Below are positions 52,801-64,000 of a stretch of 64,000 bases of DNA, piece by piece. The stretch lies in the NCBI GenBank assembly GCA_016859345.1, contig CM029111.1, forward strand, positions 12,899,714-12,963,713, read 5' to 3'. Every line of letters starts with the position of its first letter. The first letter of the stretch is position 1. Source of the stretch: Istiophorus platypterus. Taxonomy: Eukaryota > Chordata > Actinopteri > Istiophoriformes > Istiophoridae. Under the pieces are notes generated by a model. The model had not been told where the DNA came from. It searched no databases and saw only the letters and a program-made list of their open reading frames with translations. The translations under genes and the position numbers were made by a program.

Positions 52801-55556
52801 GTGTCATTACAGACTTCTAAAAGACTTCTAAAAAAGCAAAATACCAAATGCAAATTTGAAAGAAAAATGCATTTTCATTTCAATTTAACTGTATGATATT
52901 CAGTGACATAACATCAGGTTGTAATTAGAACACGTGTTTTCCATATAAATTTATAAATTAATTTCAGTGCACTTTTGGTTTTATTGAATCTTTACACAAG
53001 CATGTGAAACAAGAATCTTCAGATATCTATGAGGCTGCCTACCAAAGCCTGTTTAGCAGTCTTGTAGCAAAGTTTCCTACTCCACAGCAGGGACAAACTG
53101 GATGCTACCTTAAGAGGTTGTTATTTCAAACAGAGCAACAGAGAGGAAGACAGTCGTCATTGTCCTCAGATGGTACATATGCAGATCTTTGAACTGCGGT
53201 TTGTACTCAGCGGTTACGTTTCTCACCCAACAAAGCCGGACAATGAAAACAGATTTTCAAGAGAAGGATCTGCTCAAATTGTAATTTCCCAATGCAGCTG
53301 AATGATAAATAATGTTTACCAATGGTCAATTACCATATCAAGGCATATTACTGGCTGAATTGTCGTTGTATGGAATGAATAGGAGAGGAAAATGTTCTGA
53401 GGTTCACACAAAGTTCCCTTCCATTAAGGATCAACGAGTTATGAGAGACCGGCAGGATTATAGGGTATGTTTTCTGTTGCAGATTTTCTGTTTACCTCTG
53501 CTTTTGACACACTGCCATCAGTAATCCAAATACAATGATTGCCTCAGCTTTCATGAAAACATTCATGTTTAATAACCTCGCTTTTAAAATTATAGTCAAC
53601 AGACTGAGTCTACCTCCAGTTCAATATTTCATGGCAGAGATTATCAAGTTTCGGGTCCCACAGCCTGCAATCATCTGTATCCTTAACCAAAATCATTAAA
53701 GTAAGCAACAAGCTGTACTTGTGGGTTTTGTAATCCGTCTTGTCTGCTCTGTCTTAGGCCGCCCACGTCAACATTAGAGGATGCTCTAAATTCCTCATTA
53801 TTATTGACAGAGAGCCAAAAACCATGGGTGGACTGTCGGTGCAATATTTCCTTAACTCTTACTGATAACATATGGACCTTTCCTCTGTTGTTTTTATACC
53901 ACCCGACAATTACAGCAGAACAATTCAAAGCATTTCCTAAGCAACTCTCTGATGAACAGCTTTGATCCTTACAAAACAGCAAAGGCTCCCTATTGGACAG
54001 TACATTTCATTTGGTTTAAGTATTGATAAGCCAGGCTGTGACTTTGAGATGATTGATTTTGTTTTGAAGAAAAGGTCATGTATAATGACTTGCAAGTGCT
54101 CCCCACCAGCCTTTATCCATTCCAGTATTAGCCAAGTAAATATCTGAAAGAACACAGTTTAATCAAAGTGAACAAGGATTTAATCAGTGCTTTTAGCCCC
54201 TCCATACAATGCAGGTAGGTGGAGACACTACACTTTTCTCACAGAGTACAGGATTTGTGAGTTGAAGAAAACCCCACTTACGCTGCTGTGATCAACACTG
54301 TGACATCTTGCAGAGCTTAGTGGCACCTGGCTTGTGTCTGCACGTCGGACTCACTGAACGATAAAGAAAATACATGAAAAAGACAATACATTTTTGCTCC
54401 CTGACACCAAGAAATGAATTTAAAGTTGCCAATTTCACAACAGTCGCCAGTTGTCGCTCTAATTTCCATCGAGCAATTTCAGCTCAAACCAGGAAATACT
54501 AGTAACTCCAGAAGAAGAGTTTTTCTTGAATCTGAATGTAGGGCAAAATAATGAATTCACCAAAACAAGAACAAAAGAAGGAAAATGAGCTGATTTTTTC
54601 AAAGCAGTCTTTTCAAGTTTCCTATTCTACCAATTAGAATTATCCCTTGAATACATTTATATTATCTTCAGGATATATAATTCAAGGAGCTTGACTTAAT
54701 TTGTTTTTGCGTCATGCCAAAATTGATTTTAGAAAAGGTCCAAATTACTATGAAAATACTACGACCGAAGGAACAACATTTCTCTATTTGACATCTTCGT
54801 AAAACACAAATCAAAGCACACACTCAGTCGGGTTTGTTCTCTCTAATGAATGCAAACCCTTGAGTCACTGAGTGACATATACACATTAATGATGGCTTGA
54901 GGATATCAGTAGAAGCTCTTGAGCTGTTACCCGTCAAAGAAAGCACAGAAAAGTTGATGCAATAACCTTTCTTCAGGGGCCACTTTAGTCCTGTTGTGCA
55001 CACAGGGTATAAAGGTACTTAAGGAGATTCTCATTTCACTTTCCTATTAACTGCCAGTCCCCTGGTCACCGTCCTCCACCCTCAAGTATATTGATTCGTC
55101 TCAAGAATAGGGCCTCAGACTAGGCTAAAATGGCTTAGGATTGGATTCTTTTAGACTTTTTGGAATTGAGTTCCACATTGAGGGTGCTCTTGTTTGTGTT
55201 TTGAAGCGTGTCATCAAAATATGCTTTAACTATTAACATAGAGATAAACTGTCTATCCAACGGCTACGTGCATTTTATTGTACTGTTCTGAGTCTAAACG
55301 GTCTCAGATATGGTTTATGACAACAGATCAGATCAAGCCGAACCATAAATCAGCCTTAAAACTTGGTCACACCAGAGAGTGGCACAGTAAAATCCATCTA
55401 TATCATGCAGTGACTACTTGCAGGGCCACTGGGTAAACGACTGGAGCTGGTGAGCCAACCACTTACATGCTAGCTGGCTGGGACATGCTAGCATCAGTCA
55501 CAATAGCTCCCCAAGCTGTATTGTACTTTTACTTCTCCCCTTCCTTCTCATTACTG
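46803..55556 (+). other. grm4 intron, no recognised gene
   Basis: No exon was recognised. Simple features are A-rich AAAT units at about 47668-47700, a G-run at 51480-51490, a C-run near 51886, and TATATA and CA patches at 50650-50690. Open frames reach about 126 codons (50715-51095, minus) with no family motifs. One probable dispersed repeat is annotated at 48160. Confidence 0.55.
48160..48420 (+). repeat. Dispersed teleost repeat fragment
   Basis: It contains AAAACCAAGTCTTAAATCTC, AAACAGCCCTTTG, AAAAATGTCCTCACTCCCAA and TTGGTCCTCACACATTTGC. These phrases are familiar from a very common fish repeat related to 'taaccc' tracts. It is non-coding, with approximate limits and no family name. The recognition is from memory. 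Confidence 0.55.
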
Positions 55557-55604
55557 TGCATAATTGAATTCAATTATGCAATGAAAGACAAAAATTGTCT
55601 TTCA
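55557..55604. repeat. 24-bp perfect palindrome followed by a 10-bp-stem hairpin
   Basis: Bases 55557-55580 form a perfect palindrome with half-site TGCATAATTGAA and no spacer. Directly after it, TGAAAGACAA (55582-55591) pairs with TTGTCTTTCA (55595-55604) around a 3-base loop. Both are AT-rich. No factor or element is recognised. Confidence 0.93.
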
Positions 55605-58600
55605 ATTAAAGAAAAAAAAAAGTGATTCTCTGAGCGAACCAGGAATTATTGTAAGTATTAAAATCAGCACTGGCCTTAATCTGTTTGAAAAATTCATTGA
55701 TTATATATAACACAATATTTAACAAAAATAGACAACCTAAAGTGAGATTTTTGATAAGGATTCATTCCACTCGGTTACCGGGAAAATGAGACGTGCTTCC
55801 AATGAACCAGCTGTATCTGTACTGATATGTGGGTCACAGATATAGTTACCATTACGTCATTAGGCAGAATGAGTGTACAGCTCATTAACTGCCTTCCACA
55901 AACAAACCACGGCATTAGCTAGCTGATTTAGCAACAGTTGTTATACGGTAGCAGTCAGAGCTATAAAACCCATGTTTTCAACGGAGTCACAGCAATCTCT
56001 GGTCGGACAAACTCTGCAATAGTGACGCAGGCAAAAAAATAGTCCAAGCTCTTGTCTCTGCTTTTCCATTACTTTAATTTCTTGTTATTTATTGGATGTT
56101 ATAAATGCCGACACTGATTTATCTGCGATTTGCTTGAATCAGCCAATAAAATCAGCCTGACGATTTATTGGCCAGACTCTACTAATGGGTTTGCTAGCTG
56201 CTTGCTAACTGTCACTTATTAAGTTCACTAGCTTGGCCACTGTCAGGAAAATAACTTACAATTTAGATATCATGTTATATTTTTAAAAGACGTAGTGGTA
56301 TCATTGACTGTGGTCATCTAATTTTCTGCAAACAGGTACTCTTTTGTGCAGAAGAGAATATAGTTCATAAACAATAATCTTTGCTGGCTTTCTCCATTTT
56401 TTACTGTCAGGACTGATTGTTACTGGTCCAAAGTGCAAATTTGAAGGCGAAAGTTTAACTCAACACAAAAATTTGCCAAGATCTAGTAGCTAATCCATTG
56501 TTGTACCCATTGGACTAAATGAATTGGTTTTGCTGCAAAATACTGCTTTTTAAACATTGGTGAGACTATACCTTAATTCTTCAACTTTATCCACCATTCT
56601 TTATCTTAAGGTTCTTTAGCAGGGTAAAATAGGCATTTTCTGTATATAATAGCCTGAGTTACAACTAAGTCTAAAGAAACAATATGTACCTTCCTACAGC
56701 CCAAAAAGAGTCTTTTTGTTTGAGTCTTGATGGGTCGCCTACGATCAGCAGGAACCACACACAGATATCACAGACTTTCTATCATACCATTGCTCTATTT
56801 ATAAGCCTCCCCATACACCAGTCCAACTCTCCAGGGAGGTCATTAATTTGACTCTCTGTCAGTGGTATGCCCCACAAAAAGTCCATCAAAACTTGTAGGC
56901 TGCTTATCTGTGTGGTTACATTTGTTAAACTAGAAATTACAGCCGTGTGAATTCTCATTAGAAAGAGGTCGTTTAATTATAATGTGATGGCAAATGCTGT
57001 AAAGAGGCCCAAAAGACAGATGACCCTCTTATTTGTGTTTCTTTTGCTTTAGTTGCAGATAAAATTAAATTTTGCCACAACAGCGTCTGTGGTTATGTAA
57101 CATGTTAGATCTGAATGCTTTGGAAAATAGGACAAAGCCAACTTATCTTAGTGGCCTAACCCACTGCCATGCACTCACAGCTCTGAAGAGCAATCTACTA
57201 AATGTTGCCCATACACTCCATAATGTTGATAGTCTTTGAATATCATTCTTCATTACTTTCTTTCCATTCAAGTGTCCAGGGATAAGATATGGCACAGGAC
57301 AGGACAAGGTGGACAACCAGATGTTTTCCAATGGAGATAAAGAGGTCTCTAGATAAATGTGATCCAGTCTAACTCTGATAACCTTGTGCTTCCTGTCCAG
57401 CTGTTTGCTCCCTGCTCCTGTCTCAGCATTTATCTGTGGACTTCTATAGGAGGTTGATCCCTTGACCTGCATGAGCTTATATTGTGCTCCTCATTCCAGG
57501 CATACTGTCGTGGTGGCTGTGAAAGGTGTTTAATGAACTGCATTATAAGTGGAAGGTTGTGCTAGCCCGTCAGCACTCATCCCTCCTCCCTGTTTCTGCA
57601 TCACTTTCTTATTTACAGCCATATCTCAGATGCTTTTTGCTGAGCTAGTTTGCTTTCCCCCGAATGGAAAGCCCTGGAGGTGTGAATAGTTCATCTATAG
57701 AAAGATACATCATTTGTTGCGATTTGCATCTTACAAAGGAGCGTGTGAGGAACACAAAAAGGTATTTCACAGCAAGATAGCAGTGCTACCTGATACTTGT
57801 GTTTAATCCTGCTGATTTTTCCAATGAATTTGTCAATGAACAAAATGCTTTGTATATGCAGAAAGATAAACTGAATGGATACCTCATAATATCCTAAAAT
57901 TATTTTTGAGTAAACTGCATAATTGCATCTATTGGTCGATAACACCAGCAACTGGTTCTTTTTTAGAAGTTGCTGAGAGTGTGTCAATTCACATTTGTTG
58001 TTGATTTATTCGATATTGATCAGTCTGCACATGAATAGGAGCCTTAAAATAGAGGGAGGGGTTTTCATTGGTAAATTGCTGACTTATAGTATATTTCTAG
58101 ACTTCATTTTCAATATTAATGATTTTTTTTTTCCATTTGCCACAGTGACTGATTGCTTGCAGTTCACTGTCTGGATTTTTGCACTATAAGACTTACCAAT
58201 ATCGTTCAGCAAAAATGCAGCTACAAAACACGACAACGGTCATTTTCTGCATTTTTGGACAGCGAATCAGTTTGACATATTGCAGGATGTAATGGAAAAA
58301 GAAGGCGCAGCCGCAGTTGTTAGATGAAGAGCTGCAGGCGATGGGCTGTGCACCCCCAACTTCTCCTTTCACTGCGCCTACCTCTTTGCAGACTCATGAC
58401 GCATGCAACAAAAAGTGTGATCATGTTTGCTCACAGGATGATGGAAAAGGGTCAATTATTGCCTGACTTCTTTATTAAAATGACAGTAGCTTGTTTTGCT
58501 GACCCTAGAATTCTGTGACCCGTAGTATTAAACTACATTTTCTGTTGCCACCAATAACTACGGGCGTCGCCAAATCAACCAGGACTGAAATCATGGAGAT

Positions 58601-58951
58601 TGCCACTCCAAATTGGACTTGTTCCTTTCTCCAAAATCCAAGTCACATATTTGTCTCTGGCTATATTAGTTTTTCGATTAGACAGTTGTCCGATAATTGT
58701 AGCAATCTCCTACCTCATCATGGAGTAGCAAAAGTTTTATGAAAAGCTTGCCCCCTGCTGTGTATTGTAATAACATACACTTTAAAATTTTATTTTAGTA
58801 TGTTTACATATAAAAAAGACAGAACCCCCGACAGGATATATTTGAACACCAGACTATAGCACCCATTTCCATTAGAGGTAACCCAGAGTACTGATCGCTG
58901 ACATTATTCTAAAAATCACTTTATATATTTGACACTTATCTATACTAAGCT
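55605..58951 (+). other. grm4 intron, no recognised gene
   Basis: AT-rich non-coding sequence. Open frames of up to 109 codons (57143-57472, minus) show no motifs. No repeats other than short homopolymers were recognised. Confidence 0.55.
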
Positions 58952-59038
58952 ATATTGTTGAAGTCAATGAAGTTTCATCCACATTGTTGAGGCCAACGAA
59001 GTTTCATCCATATTGTTGAAGTCAATGAAGTTTTATCC
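58952..59038. repeat. Tandem repeat, three 29-bp units
   Basis: Units at 58952-58980, 58981-59009 and 59010-59038 share the pattern ATTGTTGAAGTCAATGAAG then TTTCATCC. Units 1 and 3 differ at one position and unit 2 differs from them at four or five. A partial fourth unit follows. Confidence 0.95.
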
Positions 59039-59699
59039 ATATTTTTAAAGGATACAAAGCTTGGAGTTGATGTGTGTATAAGGGTTGTTCAGTGAAGACT
59101 AATAAGATAGATAAGATAAGAGTGTCTAAAGATTAAATATTTGAATATAAGATGACTGTTTTGGTTATGGTAATTATTATTATATTGTAAGAGTAAATCT
59201 AAGAAATGTGAAAAAGTTACCCTCATTCTTCTCTATGATTTTTCATTTCCTTTCTTATCCAGGACTGAGGCTCTAAACATAAAGATGTTGCATAATGCTC
59301 ATAGTGTACTGCCTAGAAGAATTGTAAATTGAATGCCCACTCATGGTCTGTGACGTACTCTGCATCACAAGAGGGAAACTGATCACGTTAGGCTCTCAGT
59401 AATGCCAATAATGTTGGCCATGGTCTAACAGTAGATACCGGCTCTATTCAGGAGAAAATACAGCAAGCAGCTAGATTGGGTTTAAGGAGGATGTTCGGGC
59501 TGCGGCACCTGGTACTGGCAAGAGCATATCAGCAGAGTAATAGTGAGAAGTGCCATTTTATAATGTCAGTGCTCTACAGCTGCATGAATATGACTGGATG
59601 TTTATAGTCAGCTGGTAGCCAAAAAGCTGAAGAATAAACCACCGATAATGAGGCACAAAAGAAATGCAACTGCAGTGCTCTGCTTTTTGCTATACTACT

Positions 59700-60790
59700 T
59701 AAAATGAAGCAGAGTACAGCTAAAAACCTCCAGCTTATGAGAGTCACAGCGAGGCTGCAGTTGGAGCAGCATTTAGAGCCCCCCCCAAAAAAAAAAAAAA
59801 AAAAATCACGGACATGGAGCGTCAAGGCCACAACACTAACAACTGGGGCCAGCTGACCAAAAGAGAAATATAGCAGAACCCAGAGCATTTTATGTGGCAT
59901 GGAAATGGATATTCTCTCATAGCTGAAGCAAAAACAACCCTAATAATATAAATCATCAAACAAACAACACGCACAGGATAAAAAACAAACACAACACAGT
60001 AAAAACTAGAGAGAGTTAGTTGTTTTGATCGTTTTAACAAAACCACAGTAACAGAGGAGACGACCATAGGTTTGTAGCTAAGCTAAGGGATGGTACCATT
60101 ACCTGGCACTGCATTCGAATTATGCATTAATCAAAGTAAATCCACTGTGTCAGCAAACTCTTGCTTTTAGGTCTTGGTGCTCATAAAGACCATTTGCATG
60201 TTGCTAACTAATCAGTTGGGATTAGCTGGTACAAACATTAGCTAAAGAATACTGACCTACTAGCACTGTGAAACAGTATTTGTGTGCAAAAACTAGTATT
60301 TTGCACACGTGTCAGGCAGGAACAGAGCAACCTCCTCATCTCTCTTCATGCCTTTCAATCGCTGGAGGTGTCACCGTCGAAAGGCTCGCTGATATCAAGG
60401 GTCGTCACCCTTGCCTGATCATAGCACTTCTTTTTGAATTTCTTTTTTATTCCCTATGACCTTCTACTCCTTGACTGTTTTGGCAATGCGATTATGGCAC
60501 GGGCCAGATTTACCATGTCTTGCTCCCACTGTGACCCTTCCCCATTCTCCCCTCTTGTTTTTTCACCTGTCCTGTGCAAATGCATGAATGCCCTCCGTCT
60601 CTGATTGGCTGGAATTGTCTCGGGCCGTGAAAGCGGAGAAACACCGTGGAGAAACACCAGATTTCTTTTTCTCTGCGCACACAGAATGGACAGCCAGCGG
60701 ATCGTGTGGTTATACTCGCTGAATTTATACAATAGGCAGAGTTAGCTGGTCAACCCAATCGCTTTTAGATTGGATACATTCGAATATGTC
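59700..60790. repeat. Probable long dispersed repeat, degenerate
   Basis: Several phrases look familiar from repeated fish sequence: GAGGCTGCAGTTGGAGCAGC, AACACAGTAAAAACTAGAGA, TTGTAGCTAAGCTAAGGGAT and, near the end, CTGATTGGCTGG with GAAAGCGGAGAAACACCG. CpG content rises in 60360-60720. There is a mixed C-run and A-run at about 59780-59806. No intact coding frame. The identification is weak; a single-copy sequence cannot be excluded. Confidence 0.35.
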
Positions 60791-63700
60791 TCAAAGTTCA
60801 AGACAAGTCATAAAAAAAATATTTTAACATTTTATAAGAAAAAAAAGAATATGGACTTTGATGAAAAACACTCAAAATTATATTTTTACAGCTATATGAA
60901 GAGATGAGTAAAGAATTAACAGAGGATTAGAACCTGGAAATTGCATTGGATTGCAGTTTTTTCTTTTTTAAATTAACATTATTAAACAAGGTTTACCTTC
61001 AGAGTATTTTTGTTCTTATTCATCTGTTTGGCGTCTCTTAAAGAACTCTAATTTATACCTAACATGGGAGCTGTTTTATAAGTAGACAAGATAAGGGGAA
61101 AAAGTGAAATAACATCATAAATATATAATAGCCACTCTATTGTTAAGTAGCTTTTTCCTCTGAGTCTGGGCTCCTTCGCTAATATTTAGATAAGGATTAT
61201 GAAAAAGGACCTGCAGGACATACAGTACCTTTTATTTAATTACAGGTACTGGCACTATTTGTCTTTGGATAATTTTTGGTAGGTACAGATTCCCTTAATC
61301 TTTCCACACCACAACAGGTCGTGATTCCTATGGGAACACATCTAAACTAATAAAGGGGCCCATACTGTCTACAAATATGTACACTTAACTGATTCACCAA
61401 GCAGAGAAACAGCCTCTCTTGAATAAACTCCCAAATTGCAGAAGGTTTTAGGTTACTTCAGTGCAAAACAAACACAATTAATGTAATGCTTAAAGGAGCA
61501 GGAAGTTGCCTGGAGTAAGTGTTCTCACAGTTATGGAACTAAATTAGATCAAAACTATGTTGTTTGTGCGCCTGCTGATTAAAAAGTCACAGCACGAGGC
61601 ATGTAGTCTACATTAAACTTTGATGAGATCAACACAGAAAATATAGTACACTGTCCCACCTCATCCGTTATATCTGACCTCAGTACTGCTTGTTAAGTTC
61701 TTGAGCAGAGAGATGTAGAATTCTATGGTGTATGAGATTAGCTTGACACTTAGGCCGGAAAAGGAAAGAATTAAGTCAAAGCCCTAACCTTGTTTTGTTT
61801 CTTTCTTTTTTTTCCCCAGGTTTTCTGTTTGGGGTTTATATTTCCCTGCTGAGTTTTATTAAGGGTTGCTTGAGCTCTGCTGGCTTGGCTTAGCTTGTTG
61901 ATAGAAGTCAGCACCAATTTCTGCTCCTCACATCAACAACAACCCTTGTTTACCTTGTTCACTTGAGACGAGTCTTCACATTACACCTTGGATTCAATTT
62001 TGCTCAGTTTTTTAGTTTGTCTTTGTGAACGAAACAACTGAGCAGCAGTGGTCTCTCTCTCTGACCTCTATTTGTCTTTAGTCCTCCCACTGAAATGAGC
62101 TCTTCTATCCCCCTTAGATTCCCTAGTCCTCTATGGAAATGGCTCTCTGATGTATTTTATGTTTACTCACTTATGATGCTGCAAAAAACTGACTGATCAA
62201 AGCATGTTGGGAAGCTTAATGAATAGAACATGCTGTCTTACGCAAACACAGATATTTGCACAAATATATAAACCCTCTGATCATTAGCTAAGTGTTGAGC
62301 GCACATGTGTTTATTCTTTATATAGTTCCTGCTACCTAGCCGGTTGTAAGACAGAGCTTAATTTTGCAAAATTTAAATGAAAATTACAGTAAAGTATCTG
62401 TACTGCAAAGATAAGGCAGATGACAGAGATGTCACAAATGTGAGTGGACTGAATAAAAGTGTATGTAAGGTTGTACAGCTTTTTAAAATTTTATTACTCT
62501 AACAGCACTTGACTCCAAAAAGGACTTTGTGGGCAACCTTGGCAGGGTGTGTCTACCTACCCCCACTTAGCGTGGTCCAGGCTGGCACGGTTTCCCACTG
62601 TGTGCATGAAAGATGAAAGAAAGAAAAATACAAGCTCATTTGCTCACATATGCCGATTAACACCCACACAGACAGCTAGTAATGTTGAGTAGCTCTAATA
62701 AGGTTGAAGTCAAAGGCAAAAACCTTGCAGCCATACCGACTTTCTTCATATAGATAATGTATTACTCCATTTATATGACAGGACAAAGCAGTGGAGAGCC
62801 ACAGTACATGTGTAGTGGATCATTAATCAAGACAAAGTATAGAAGTTCAGTACATATAGCATATAGAAATAGTCGTGATATTTTATTTGTCTAGAAACAG
62901 AGTGGTATTTCTGTTTAAAATGCTTTTCAATATACTTGAATAAGCCATTCTTAAGAGTTTCCACATAGACTTTCAAGGTTGACTGGCTTAAGAGTTGATA
63001 GCAACTTACCTTAATATATACTTATACTTCTTTTCATTGAAAGGTTTCATTAGAAGCGCAGTCCTCATTAATTGACATTTCATTTTTCATACTGAAGCCA
63101 ATAAGTTAACATAGTCTCCCCCATCATTCTTTACTTTGTCTCGCTTGACTTGATTCCTGGATTAGAATACAGTCAAACGTGGAGAGGGAAAGGAGGAAGG
63201 AGCATCAGTGAAAAGGGACGATGGAGCTGATGATGCCATATTTTGGGAATGAATCCATGTGGTCCAACTGCAGGGGAATACTTATCAAATTCCCAATCAC
63301 TTGTAATGTCTACTGGGAAGATTTTTACATTTTATGTCTTTTTGTAAATGTTGTTATCCATTCAAGATAAATGTTGTCACTTATCTACACACGAGGTGGA
63401 GGTAGTAAATTATTTATGGAGTCCGTCTTTCTATATTTAACGGATGACACCAGTGGAAAGGAAACATTACCTTGCAGTGCTCTACAAACAGCGGCTTTAA
63501 AACATAAAAAAATTCTAAGGACATTAATAATGTTTCTTTTGAATATCTCATTTAAAATTGTATCTACAGACATACACAAATAGAGAGTTGAATAATGTAA
63601 CACTATTCAAAAATGAACAACATACTAATAATAAAGCCATATACATAAGAACATTTTAAAATACATAAAAGTAGAATAGATGTAAAGATAATCTAAAACC

Positions 63701-64000
63701 AGTGCACTCTAAGTGCTGGAAGTCTGCAAATCAACCATATATAATTACAGACAAGTAACTGAAAACTAAATGCGCCATAAAGAAGGTTTAGCATTCAAAA
63801 ACCAAATAGCCTCAGGGAGAGTACTTCTTTTAAAACACTCAGATTTAAAACAAGAGTTGTCTGAACCTTCTCCCAAAGAGCATTTCTTCAAAGAGGGGAG
63901 CTGCCGGGCAAAAAGTATACATTGTCACACATATGCTAAATTTATATTTATAATATGTGCATAATACTATTATGTACAGATGTATATTAAAGTACATTTG
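60791..64000 (+). other. grm4 intron at the end of the window, no recognised gene
   Basis: Very AT-rich sequence. The only gene-like signal is a strong pyrimidine tract ending CCCCAG at 61819, but the following bases have early stops in all frames and no receptor similarity. The second coding exon, expected to begin with codons for IPQISYAS, was not seen. Confidence 0.5.

Overview
This window looks like vertebrate nuclear DNA, most likely from a percomorph-type teleost fish. It is AT-rich and mostly non-coding, with many microsatellites (GT/CA, GA, AT, AAAT), a tRNA-derived SINE, a fold-back MITE and several interspersed sequences that I recognise from memory as common in fish genomes. There is no bacterial-style gene packing, no operon, no CRISPR array and no intact transposase or reverse transcriptase.

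Only one coding feature can be defended. It is the first coding exon (11216-11749, plus strand) of a group III metabotropic glutamate receptor, best matched to grm4. It encodes a signal peptide and the start of the Venus-flytrap glutamate-binding domain, and it ends exactly at a phase-0 splice donor. Upstream, 10751-11215 reads as 5' UTR. It is preceded by pyrimidine-rich acceptor-like sequence and carries several short upstream ORFs, one of which ends on a TGA that overlaps the receptor's ATG.

Layout: 1-10750 is upstream non-coding DNA, either promoter region or a 5' UTR intron. It holds a long fold-back element (7791-8135) and GA and CA tracts close to the gene. From 11750 to the end of the window is one intron of more than 52 kb in which I could not find exon 2. 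The intron contains a long dispersed repeat (12523-13725), three same-strand copies of a modular repeat (about 21.5, 36.6 and 38.7 kb), a CpG-rich segment fused to a GT-TA-CA microsatellite (39.4-39.9 kb), a SINE (45.7 kb), a diverged repeat pair (45.15 and 46.6 kb), an AT microsatellite, a 24-bp perfect palindrome (55.56 kb), a 29-bp tandem repeat (58.95 kb) and another probable repeat (59.7-60.8 kb).

I found no new multi-gene system. The points most worth a second look are the uORF arrangement at the receptor start, the modular three-copy repeat, the fold-back element and the palindrome pair.
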